64,000 nt of DNA from Psychroflexus tropicus DSM 15496. Its GTDB lineage: Bacteria; Bacteroidota; Bacteroidia; Flavobacteriales; Flavobacteriaceae. The position numbers and the translations under genes were made by a program. The DNA lies in the NCBI RefSeq assembly GCF_000378765.1, contig NZ_KB905342.1:248001-312000 (forward strand), in the 5' to 3' direction. Position 1 is the stretch's first letter. Every line of letters begins with the position of its first letter. Below are positions 44,773 through 53,359 of the stretch, piece by piece. The notes under the pieces were generated by a model that worked only from the letters and a program-made list of their open reading frames with translations, was not told where the DNA came from and did not search any database.

Positions 44773-47700
44773 ATGCAAAACCCATCTAATTTTACCATTT
44801 ATAATGCTTCAGCGGGTTCTGGTAAAACTTTTAAGCTCACGGAGCGCTATTTAACCTTATTGCTATCTTCTTCTAAGTTCAACAGCTTTCAAAATATTTT
44901 AGCTATCACCTTCACCAATAAAGCAGTGGGTGAAATGAAAACACGAATTTTGGATTATCTTACTTTATTTTCAAGAGAACAGGAAAGCCTGGAAGATGAT
45001 CCGATGTTTAAGTTAATTCAAAACACTACAGGCCTTTCTAAAAAACAAATTCAAAAGAAATCCTATTTCATTCTCAAGGAAATACTGGGTAATTATGCTG
45101 CTTTTGAAATATCTACCATAGATGCTTTTACACATAGAATCATAAGAACCTTTGCTAAGGATTTGGGTCTTTCTATGAATTTCGATATAGAAATGGATGC
45201 TAAACAGATTCTTCAATTAGCTGTAGACCGGCTAGTTGAAAAGGCTGGGAATGATAAGAAACTCACCGAAGTTTTAATCGATTTTGCACTCGACAAAGTT
45301 AATGATGATAAAAGTGGAGATGTAAGCAGGGACATCTTTGAAGCGGCCACTTTATTGCTTAATGAAAAAGATGAGGCCTATATCAACGCATTAAGTGATT
45401 TTAAGTTAGAAGATTTTAAAACCCTGAAATCTAACCTCGAAAACGACATCGAATCCCTTAATAATCAATTGAAAATCAATGGCGAAGACTTTCTTGAAGT
45501 TTTCAATCAAAATGGTTTAGAAACCACTGATTTTATGAGGGGCTCCATACCTAATTACTTCAAAAAATTGAGAGAAGGTCATTATCCCTCAAAATTCGAC
45601 TCAGCATGGCAAACCCAGATTGAAAATGAAGAATCTTACGTGAAAAAAAATCAGAAAGCTGAGAAGAAGCAAATAATTTTTTCCATGAAAAAATTGATTG
45701 TTGAGAAATTCATCTCTAGTAAAGATCTTATTTCCAAGCTGAGGTTTTATCAAAAAATTCAAAAAAACATTACTCAACTTTCGCTTCTTAACGCAGTTAA
45801 GGAAGAAATGGAACTCATCAAAAAGGAGCAAAATATCATGTTGATTTCAGACTTCAACAAGAAGATAAGTGAAGAAATCAAAAAGCAACCCGCTCCTTTT
45901 ATTTTTGAACGCTTAGGGGAAAAGTTTCAGCATTATTTTATAGACGAGTTTCAAGACACCTCTAGGCTACAGTGGAACAATCTAATACCACTTACGGGTA
46001 ACGCTCTGGCTACTTTATTTGAGGGAGATGAGCCCGGAAGCCTTACTCTAGTTGGAGATGCTAAGCAATCCATTTACGCCTGGCGAGGTGGAGATGCCTA
46101 TCAGTTTATGAGTTTATCTAACGGAGACTCTCCCTTTCCCTCCTTGCCAAAGCTTAAAACCCTTGATGCCAATTTTAGAAGTGCTAAAGCGATTGTGGAT
46201 TTTAACAATAGGTTTTTTGAATATGTAGGAAACCAATTAAGCTCACCAGAGTTAAAGCAATTATTTTCAGAAAACAGATTGATTCAGCAAGCTACCAAAA
46301 CGGAAGAAGGCTATGTTCAATTGAAATTTCTTGAAGCAGAAAATAATGATCAGCGTCATCAAGTTTACCCAAAAGAAATTTTAAATATCATAATAGACAA
46401 ACAAAACAATGGATTCGAGCTTGGTGAAATTTGTATCCTGGTTCGAAATAAACAAGAAGGCATTGCGATTGCAGAATACCTCAATCAACATCAAATCCCA
46501 ATAGTTTCTTCAGAAACACTATTAATCAGGTCAGATGCACAGGTTCAATTTGTATTAAACTTGTTCAATGTACTCAACAATGAAGCTGATGAAAATTCGA
46601 AAGCTAAAGTCTTGGATGTTTTAAGTTTAAGAAGCTCAAAAACTGAAGCAGAACGATTTGAATTGCTGAGTAATACTCTCATTGAAAATAAAGAAGAGTT
46701 TTGGACGATGATCCCTAAGTTTGGATTTGATTTTGATCCCAATGAATTTATGGCACTTCCATTTTATGATGCTGTAGAATACACCATTAATAAATTTGAG
46801 CTAAACGAATCTGCGAATGCTTATCTACAGTTTTTCTTAGACGAAGTTTTTGATTTTACGATCCGCAATCAGGCTGGCTTAAATGCATTTCTTAAATACT
46901 GGGGTACTCAGGAAGAAGTCAAAAGTATCATCAGTTCAGACCAGAGCGCAGCTGTTCAAATTATGACGATTCATAAGAGCAAGGGGTTACAGTTTCCTGT
47001 AGTGATTTTTCCTTATGCCAATCAACAAATTGATAACACGCTGAGGAATCACCTTTGGGTTAATTTAGATGAAAAATTCAAACTGCCATTTGCACTTATT
47101 ACTAAGCCAGGTCAACTAGACCATCCACTTTACAAGGAAAAATATTCAAAGCTTGTTTCTGAATTAGAAATGGAAAATATCAACATATTATATGTTGCTT
47201 TAACTCGGGCTGCGAAAGAACTTTACATACTTTCTGAAGACGATAGAGATAAAAAAGGATCGCTAAAAGCGAATACATTTTCAGGATTATTAATGGGATA
47301 TTTAGAAATTTCCAAACAAACTAAAGTTGAAGCCAACATGAATTATTCGTGGGGTAAAAGGCTTACAAATCATGAAAATTTAAGTTTAAGCACTGATATC
47401 GAAACTAAAACATTAACATTTCACTCTCCTTCTCAAGATCTAAACCTCAACTTGGTGACAACTGCAGGCAAGCTATGGAACGACGAACTCGAGGAAGCAA
47501 AGCAGGAAGGAAATCTTATACATTCCTTGCTCTCGAAAATAAAATTGAAGGACGATTTGAAAGCCTCATTGAATTGGCATATCAATAATGGCTACATTAA
47601 TCATAAGGAGATAAATATCTATCAGGACATACTTCAATCTATTCTAACACACCCTGAGCTTAAAGCGTTTTATCAAGATGGATACAGCGTTTGGAACGAA

Positions 47701-47916
47701 CGTGATATTTACCATCATAATAAATTACTACGGCCAGATAGAGTTTGCCTGCTTGAAAATGACGCTTACATCATCGATTATAAAACAGGACACCCTTCAC
47801 CTATGCATTCAAGTCAGGTTGAAGCTTATGCAGAAGCTTTAAGAAGTTTAAAATATATTGTTAAGAAGAAGCTGCTTGTTTATATATCAGATTCAATTGA
47901 GGTAAAGATTGTTTAA
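44773..47916 (+). CDS. AddA-like UvrD-type helicase-nuclease
   Basis: 1047 residues. SF1 helicase with Walker A ASAGSGKT (12-19), ITFTNKAVGEMKTRI, the DEFQDTSRLQW Walker B (near 392-402), GDAKQSIYAWRGGD, and the late helicase motifs MTIHKSKGLQFPVVIFP (about 735-751) and LYVALTRAAKELYI. The C-terminus holds a RecB-type nuclease signature: DRVCL followed by IIDYKTG (Asp1002). It should resect double-strand ends with the AddB-like protein encoded at 50649. The two subunits are separated by kbl and ompA rather than adjacent. The name AddA is by analogy; some call such genes RecB-like. Confidence 0.87.
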   Translation: MQNPSNFTIYNASAGSGKTFKLTERYLTLLLSSSKFNSFQNILAITFTNKAVGEMKTRILDYLTLFSREQESLEDDPMFKLIQNTTGLSKKQIQKKSYFILKEILGNYAAFEISTIDAFTHRIIRTFAKDLGLSMNFDIEMDAKQILQLAVDRLVEKAGNDKKLTEVLIDFALDKVNDDKSGDVSRDIFEAATLLLNEKDEAYINALSDFKLEDFKTLKSNLENDIESLNNQLKINGEDFLEVFNQNGLETTDFMRGSIPNYFKKLREGHYPSKFDSAWQTQIENEESYVKKNQKAEKKQIIFSMKKLIVEKFISSKDLISKLRFYQKIQKNITQLSLLNAVKEEMELIKKEQNIMLISDFNKKISEEIKKQPAPFIFERLGEKFQHYFIDEFQDTSRLQWNNLIPLTGNALATLFEGDEPGSLTLVGDAKQSIYAWRGGDAYQFMSLSNGDSPFPSLPKLKTLDANFRSAKAIVDFNNRFFEYVGNQLSSPELKQLFSENRLIQQATKTEEGYVQLKFLEAENNDQRHQVYPKEILNIIIDKQNNGFELGEICILVRNKQEGIAIAEYLNQHQIPIVSSETLLIRSDAQVQFVLNLFNVLNNEADENSKAKVLDVLSLRSSKTEAERFELLSNTLIENKEEFWTMIPKFGFDFDPNEFMALPFYDAVEYTINKFELNESANAYLQFFLDEVFDFTIRNQAGLNAFLKYWGTQEEVKSIISSDQSAAVQIMTIHKSKGLQFPVVIFPYANQQIDNTLRNHLWVNLDEKFKLPFALITKPGQLDHPLYKEKYSKLVSELEMENINILYVALTRAAKELYILSEDDRDKKGSLKANTFSGLLMGYLEISKQTKVEANMNYSWGKRLTNHENLSLSTDIETKTLTFHSPSQDLNLNLVTTAGKLWNDELEEAKQEGNLIHSLLSKIKLKDDLKASLNWHINNGYINHKEINIYQDILQSILTHPELKAFYQDGYSVWNERDIYHHNKLLRPDRVCLLENDAYIIDYKTGHPSPMHSSQVEAYAEALRSLKYIVKKKLLVYISDSIEVKIV

Positions 47917-47921
47917 ATTTG
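47914..47921 (+). promoter_or_regulatory. Candidate -7 promoter box of kbl, overlapping the addA stop
   Basis: TAAATTTG is a perfect TAnnTTTG whose first three bases are the stop codon of the helicase gene. It lies 16 bases before the kbl ATG, so kbl may be transcribed independently. Confidence 0.48.
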
Positions 47922-47937
47922 CACAAAACAGAGATTT

Positions 47938-49140
47938 ATGTATTCAAATAAATTACAACAACAACTCATTGAAGAAATTCAAAGCATAAAAGATGATGGG
48001 CTTTATAAAAAAGAACGCGTCATTACATCTCCTCAGGGAGCAGAAATAACTCTCGATTCTGGAAAAAAAGTTCTCAATTTTTGTTCAAACAATTACCTGG
48101 GTTTATCTTCTCATCCGGAAGTAGTTCAGGCAGCTAAAGATACTTTAGACTCTCACGGTTTTGGAATGTCTAGTGTAAGGTTCATCTGCGGAACACAAGA
48201 TATACACAAACAACTCGAGTCTGAAATTGCGAGTTTCTATGGAACAGAGGATACCATATTATACGCCGCCTGCTTTGATGCCAATGGTGGAGTTTTTGAA
48301 CCTTTACTGACTAAAGAAGACGCCATTGTTTCAGACTCCCTTAATCATGCCTCAGTAATAGATGGTGTAAGATTATGTAAAGCTGCGAGATATCGCTATC
48401 AGAATGGCAATATGGAAGATTTGGAGACCCAACTCAAACAAGCTAGAGAAGATGGCGCCAGACACATTTTGATTGTTACAGACGGAGTGTTCTCCATGGA
48501 CGGTCTTGTTGCGCCACTTGATGATATTTGTGATTTAGCAGATAAATATGAATCTCTAGTTATGATTGATGAGTGCCATGCTACAGGTTTTATTGGTGAG
48601 AAAGGTATAGGTACGCTAGAAGAAAAAGGTGTCTTAGATCGCATCGATATTATAACTGGAACTCTAGGAAAAGCACTCGGAGGTGCGATGGGCGGTTACA
48701 CGACAGGTAAAAAAGAGATAATCGATCTATTGAGACAAAGGTCCAGGCCTTACTTATTTTCAAATTCCCTCGCTCCGTCGATTGTTGGTGCATCTCTAAA
48801 AGTTTTCGAAATTTTGAAAAATGACACCAGTTTGAGAGATAAATTAACAGAAAACACGGTATATTTCAAAAAACACATGAAAGAAGCTGGTTTTGACATT
48901 ATAGATGGAGAATCAGCCATTGTTCCGGTTATGCTATACGATGCTAAGTTATCTCAAGAAATGGCTTCAATGCTGCTAGATGAGGGTATTTACGTGATTG
49001 GCTTTTTCTATCCAGTAGTGCCTAAAGAGAAGGCGAGAATTCGTGTGCAATTATCAGCAGCACATGATAAAGCTCACTTAGATAAAGCTATAGAAGCCTT
49101 TGTAAAAGTAGGTAAACACTTAAAAATTGTCAAAAGTTAA
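47938..49140 (+). CDS. kbl: Glycine C-acetyltransferase (2-amino-3-ketobutyrate CoA ligase)
   Basis: 400-residue PLP enzyme of the alpha-oxoamine synthase family. The PLP lysine is Lys245 in [46 protein letters not shown] and [16 protein letters not shown] match Kbl closely rather than serine palmitoyltransferase. It converts 2-amino-3-ketobutyrate and CoA to glycine and acetyl-CoA in threonine degradation; threonine dehydrogenase is not in the window. Its own promoter box overlaps the preceding gene's stop. Confidence 0.93.
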   Translation: MYSNKLQQQLIEEIQSIKDDGLYKKERVITSPQGAEITLDSGKKVLNFCSNNYLGLSSHPEVVQAAKDTLDSHGFGMSSVRFICGTQDIHKQLESEIASFYGTEDTILYAACFDANGGVFEPLLTKEDAIVSDSLNHASVIDGVRLCKAARYRYQNGNMEDLETQLKQAREDGARHILIVTDGVFSMDGLVAPLDDICDLADKYESLVMIDECHATGFIGEKGIGTLEEKGVLDRIDIITGTLGKALGGAMGGYTTGKKEIIDLLRQRSRPYLFSNSLAPSIVGASLKVFEILKNDTSLRDKLTENTVYFKKHMKEAGFDIIDGESAIVPVMLYDAKLSQEMASMLLDEGIYVIGFFYPVVPKEKARIRVQLSAAHDKAHLDKAIEAFVKVGKHLKIVKS

Positions 49141-49161
49141 CGAAATTAGCAATTTTAATTT

Positions 49162-49169
49162 TACATTTG
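49162..49169 (+). promoter_or_regulatory. Candidate -7 promoter box of the OmpA gene
   Basis: TACATTTG matches TAnnTTTG perfectly, 43 bases before the ATG. An AT-rich leader with A runs follows, as expected for a highly expressed Bacteroidota gene. Confidence 0.5.
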
Positions 49170-49212
49170 TTTAGTATATAATACAATTACCTTTAAACTA
49201 AAACAAAAAAAC

Positions 49213-50586
49213 ATGAAAAAATTGAACAAAATTTTATTGCTTCTGGTTCTCACTTTTAGTGTAGCTAGTATGCAAGCACAAGACGAAAACAACCCATGGG
49301 CTGTTGTTATCGGAACTAATGCTGTTGATTTCTATGCAGCTGGTAACGATTTTTTACCTGATGGTTCAGAGGGAGGAAGTTTATTTAGCGAATATTTTAA
49401 TGCCAACGACCATTGGAATATCGTTCCTTCTGTTTCTTATTTAGAAGTGAAAAGATACGTGGGTGACGGTTTTAGCGCTAGATTAAGCGGTTCTTTCAAC
49501 CAGATTGAGAATGTTGGAAGAGTTTCATCGCAAGATATTAGTTTTTATAACATTGGTGCTGGAGTTGAATATAACTTCAAAAATTTATTAAATACCTCAG
49601 TGTTAGATCCATTTTTAGGTGTAGGTGCAGGCTATTATTGGTTAGATGATAATGGAGCCTCTACATTTGATGCAGGGTTAGGCTTAAACTTTTGGTTTAC
49701 AGATAACATAGCATTCACAGTAAAATCTTCTTATAATACTGCATTTGAAGATGATAATTTTGATTATTTCCAACATTCTGCTGGTTTAACTATCTCTTTT
49801 GGAGGTACTGATACTGATGGTGATGGAGTATACGATAAAGATGATGAGTGTCCTGATACTCCTGGTTTAGCAGAATTCAACGGATGTCCAGATTCTGATG
49901 GTGATGGTATCGTTGATAAAGAAGACGAATGTCCAGATACAGCAGGTTTAGCTGAATTTAATGGTTGCCCAGATTCTGATGAAGATGGTATCGCAGACCC
50001 TAATGATGAATGTCCAAACGAAGCTGGTACTGAAGCTTTAAACGGATGTCCTGATTCTGACAATGATGGTGTAGCTGATAAAAATGACGAGTGTCCTAAT
50101 GAAGCTGGTCCAGAAGCTAATGATGGTTGTCCTTATCCTGATTCTGATGGTGACGGCGTTTTAGACAAAGATGATATGTGTCCAGATGTTGCTGGTACTA
50201 CAGCTAACAATGGTTGTCCAGAAGTTACTGAAGAAGTTCAAAAAGAACTTAATGAGTATGCTAAAACCATTAATTTCGCCACTGGAAAAACAACGATTAC
50301 AAAAGATTCTGAAGAAGCTTTAGAGGCAATTATTGCAATTTTAGATGAATACCCTAACGCTAAGTTTACTGTAGAAGGTCATACAGATAGTGTAGGTAGT
50401 GCTCAAAATAACAAAAGATTGTCTGAGGCTAGAGCACTTTCAGTTAAATCTTTCCTAGTTGATAATGGTGTCGATGAATTTAGATTATCGTCTGCTGGAT
50501 ATGGCGAAGAAAGACCTGTTGCTGATAACAGCACAAGAGCAGGTAGAGCTGAAAATAGAAGAGTTGAAATCAATTTGATGAAATAA
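49213..50586 (+). CDS. OmpA-family outer membrane protein with thrombospondin type 3 repeats
   Basis: 457 residues in three parts: signal peptide (about 1-22, SMQAQ) plus an eight-stranded-type beta-barrel (to about 198); five 27-residue calcium-binding repeats of the DxDxDGxxDxxDxCP type (200-336); and an OmpA peptidoglycan-binding domain (about 345-455) with the signature VEGHTDSVGSAQNNKRLSEARA and RAENRRVEINL. It links the outer membrane to peptidoglycan through a rigid, calcium-dependent stalk. Codon use looks typical of a highly expressed gene. A terminator follows directly. Confidence 0.93.
   Translation: MKKLNKILLLLVLTFSVASMQAQDENNPWAVVIGTNAVDFYAAGNDFLPDGSEGGSLFSEYFNANDHWNIVPSVSYLEVKRYVGDGFSARLSGSFNQIENVGRVSSQDISFYNIGAGVEYNFKNLLNTSVLDPFLGVGAGYYWLDDNGASTFDAGLGLNFWFTDNIAFTVKSSYNTAFEDDNFDYFQHSAGLTISFGGTDTDGDGVYDKDDECPDTPGLAEFNGCPDSDGDGIVDKEDECPDTAGLAEFNGCPDSDEDGIADPNDECPNEAGTEALNGCPDSDNDGVADKNDECPNEAGPEANDGCPYPDSDGDGVLDKDDMCPDVAGTTANNGCPEVTEEVQKELNEYAKTINFATGKTTITKDSEEALEAIIAILDEYPNAKFTVEGHTDSVGSAQNNKRLSEARALSVKSFLVDNGVDEFRLSSAGYGEERPVADNSTRAGRAENRRVEINLMK
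49810..50220 (+). repeat. Tandem thrombospondin type 3 repeats in ompA
   Basis: Five diverged 81-bp units (27 residues each, GATxCTGATGGTGATGG-like starts and a TGTCC/TGCCC Cys-Pro at each end), with a 6-bp (Tyr-Pro) insertion before the last unit. They are coding repeats, not a CRISPR or satellite. Confidence 0.9.
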
Positions 50587-50611
50587 ATTATTTCTAAAAA
50601 TTATAACTATT

Positions 50612-50640
50612 AAACACCCCAATTGGGGTGTTTTTTTATT
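50612..50640 (+). terminator. Rho-independent terminator of the OmpA gene
   Basis: A 9-bp stem (50612-50620 with 50625-50633) with AATT loop and a following T run, about 26 bases after the stop. Confidence 0.92.
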
Positions 50641-50648
50641 TTTAACCT

Positions 50649-53348
50649 ATGCAAACTTTCATAGATGACATAGCTTCAAAATTTAAGGAGGAGGATTTTA
50701 GCGAGAATCACTTTATTCTGCCGAGCAGAAGAGCCGCTCAGGCATTTTCTAAGGCCCTATTTCATAAAAAGAATAGTAGTTTTCTGGTTCCTAAAGTTCA
50801 AAGTATAGAAGAGTTTATTGAAAGTATATCGGGCATTACCATCATTACATCGCTGGAAACCTTGTTTGAATTTTATAAAGTCTACAAAGAAGAGACTAAT
50901 CCAAGCAAACAAGAGCCCATAGAACAGGTTTATAATTGGGGGCAATCCATAATACAAGACTTCAATGAAATCGACCGTTATGATATTGATGCCGACCAAT
51001 TTTTCGGTAACCTAAAAGCGATAAAAGACCTAGAGCATTGGTCAAATTCTGAGGTAAAAACTGAGCTTGTAAAAAATTATATCGAATTCTGGAATAGTCT
51101 ACCAAGATATTACAAGGCTCTTAAGGAAGACCTCAGATCGAAGCATAAAGCTTACCAGGGCATGGCCTATCTTGAAGCTTTACATCAGATAGAAGATTAT
51201 CTAGCCTTAAATAAAAAGAGATATAATTTCATAGGCTTTAATGCTTTAAACACCTGTGAAGAAAAGATGATCGAATTAGTCGTTAAAAAAGGAAGAGGTC
51301 AAGTATTCTGGGATATCGATAAAAGCCTTTTAAAAGAAAATAGTGCTGGAATGTTCATGAGGTCTTACGCAAAAAACTGGTCAGTTTATAAAGAAAAAGA
51401 GCTTATACCCACCTGCAATTCTTACAATGATTTTAAAGAAATAAACCTCTATGGAGTTTCAAAAAAAATTGGACAGGCAAAACTCGTAGGTGATGTGCTT
51501 TCCAAACTTACAACAGATGAGTTAAACCATACGGCTTTAATTTTGGGAGATGAAACCCTCTTACAGCCTATTCTCGCCTCCCTCCCGAAAAATATTGAAA
51601 ATCTAAATGTGACAATGGGATCTCCCTTAGCTAATACTAGTCTTGCTCCCTTGTTTAATATTATATTCCAATTGAGGTCTCTAAATGAAGATTATATTTA
51701 TTACGAGCAACTCTTTGAAATTCTTGATCATCCTAACATCAAAAACTCATTTCAGGAAGAAGTGCTCTGGCTAAAGGAACATCTAAAAGCAAATAATATT
51801 GTTTTTCAAGACAAGCTGGAGCTTTTCAAAAAGATAGATCATCTAAGTTCAGAATTCTTACAATTGATGAATTTGACTACCAATACATCAAATTGCAGCG
51901 TGTTGGAATTTCTAGATAATTGTCTTAAGCTTATCGAACTTTTAAAACCAAACCTGAGTCATAATTCATTGTCTTTAGAATATCTATTTGGATTTAAAAA
52001 ACTGTTTTTAAAGCTTGAAAATTTAATGGATAAGTCTGAACTTATTAATGATTTCAAAGTTTTTAATCATATCTACCTTGATATACTATCGAAAGAGACT
52101 TTAGATTTTGAGGGTTCTCCGTTTGAAGGTCTTCAAATTATGGGCATGTTGGAAAGTAGGGTTCTGGATTTTAAGAATGTAATTATCACCTCAGTAAATG
52201 AAGGCATCTTACCTTCTGGGAAATCGCAAAATAGCTTTATTCCTTTTGATTTGAAAAAAGCATATAAGCTGCCCACTTTTAAGGAAAAAGATGCAATCTA
52301 TGCTTATCATTTTTTTAGATTGATTCAAAGAGCAACCACCTGTCATTTTATTTACAATAATGCCACTACTGGCGTGGAAAGAGCAGAAAAAAGCAGGTTT
52401 ATTAAGCAATTAGAAATCTTTAAATCGCCCCAACATAGGATAAACAACTACACTGTAAGTGCTAAACGGGATCACAGTGAGACTTCATTGGAAGTAATTC
52501 ACAAAACACCAAAAATGATTAAAAAACTGAAAGCTCTTTTGAGTTACGGCATCTCACCATCAGCTTTAGCTAGCTACATTAGGAATCCCATCGATTTTTA
52601 CAACCGCTATGTGTTAGGACTAAAAGATCTAGAGGACTTGGAGGAGGATATATCATATAAAGCCTTAGGAACAGTTATACATGAGTGTTTGGATTTGCTT
52701 TACAGAAGCTATCAGGGAAAGAATATATTAGAAGATGATGTGAATCTAATGCTTCAGAAGTACCCTAATATTATCGATCAATTATTAGAAAAAATATATC
52801 AAAAAGACTCCTTATCAAGAGGAAGAAATCTAATAGATGCCCATATTGCTAAGCATCAGGTCAAGCGTTTTTTATTAAAAGAAAAAGAACATTTGAAGGG
52901 GAATACCTTAAAAATCCTTGAGGTAGAAGGGAAACATGAAAAGCCTTTAAAGATTGAAGGTATTGACTTTGAAGTTAAATTGAGGGGGACAGTAGACAGG
53001 GTTGATTTGTTTAATGATCAATTGAGAATTATCGACTATAAGACTGGTAAGGTTGAAGCAATTCAATTATCTATCCCTAAAGATTGGGAGGAGTTTTCTA
53101 GTGATTATAAATACTCCAAAGCCTTTCAAATTCTTTTTTATGCCCTCCTTAAAGAAGAAAGCCTAAGTCAGGACGCAACAGCGGGTATTGTGTCGTTCAA
53201 AAACTTGAACGCTGGCTACATGAAGTGTAAGCGTGCGAAGTCAAATAATAATTTATTAGAGTTCGTGAATGAGTTTAAAGGGGAATTAAGTAACTTGATT
53301 TTAGAAATACTAAACCCAGAAGTCCCATTTACTGAAAAATCTGTATAA
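50649..53348 (+). CDS. AddB-like PD-(D/E)XK nuclease / inactivated helicase
   Basis: 899 residues. The C-terminal third holds the AddB-type nuclease: ALGTVIHECLDLL (about 674-686), GTVDRVDLFNDQLRIIDYKTG (about 777-797) and a downstream QILFYALL helix. The N-terminal two-thirds is a helicase-like fold without a good Walker A (its start FILPSRRAAQAFSKAL is the typical degenerate AddB beginning). The four-cysteine Fe-S cluster of Bacillus AddB is absent: the first cysteine position reads YIRNPIDFY and only one Cys follows the nuclease. It should partner with the AddA-like protein at 44773. The ATG lies 8 bases after the ompA terminator's T run. Confidence 0.83.
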   Translation: MQTFIDDIASKFKEEDFSENHFILPSRRAAQAFSKALFHKKNSSFLVPKVQSIEEFIESISGITIITSLETLFEFYKVYKEETNPSKQEPIEQVYNWGQSIIQDFNEIDRYDIDADQFFGNLKAIKDLEHWSNSEVKTELVKNYIEFWNSLPRYYKALKEDLRSKHKAYQGMAYLEALHQIEDYLALNKKRYNFIGFNALNTCEEKMIELVVKKGRGQVFWDIDKSLLKENSAGMFMRSYAKNWSVYKEKELIPTCNSYNDFKEINLYGVSKKIGQAKLVGDVLSKLTTDELNHTALILGDETLLQPILASLPKNIENLNVTMGSPLANTSLAPLFNIIFQLRSLNEDYIYYEQLFEILDHPNIKNSFQEEVLWLKEHLKANNIVFQDKLELFKKIDHLSSEFLQLMNLTTNTSNCSVLEFLDNCLKLIELLKPNLSHNSLSLEYLFGFKKLFLKLENLMDKSELINDFKVFNHIYLDILSKETLDFEGSPFEGLQIMGMLESRVLDFKNVIITSVNEGILPSGKSQNSFIPFDLKKAYKLPTFKEKDAIYAYHFFRLIQRATTCHFIYNNATTGVERAEKSRFIKQLEIFKSPQHRINNYTVSAKRDHSETSLEVIHKTPKMIKKLKALLSYGISPSALASYIRNPIDFYNRYVLGLKDLEDLEEDISYKALGTVIHECLDLLYRSYQGKNILEDDVNLMLQKYPNIIDQLLEKIYQKDSLSRGRNLIDAHIAKHQVKRFLLKEKEHLKGNTLKILEVEGKHEKPLKIEGIDFEVKLRGTVDRVDLFNDQLRIIDYKTGKVEAIQLSIPKDWEEFSSDYKYSKAFQILFYALLKEESLSQDATAGIVSFKNLNAGYMKCKRAKSNNNLLEFVNEFKGELSNLILEILNPEVPFTEKSV

Positions 53349-53359
53349 AGTGATACGTT

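Noticed and set aside
47938-49140. kbl as serine palmitoyltransferase, a sphingolipid enzyme common in Bacteroidota
   Set aside because: Motifs [26 protein letters not shown] and length match Kbl closely.
49764-50063. Repeat array in ompA considered as CRISPR, and the antisense open frame over it
   Set aside because: Units are coding, diverged and contiguous with no spacers; the antisense frame merely mirrors the Asp-rich repeats.
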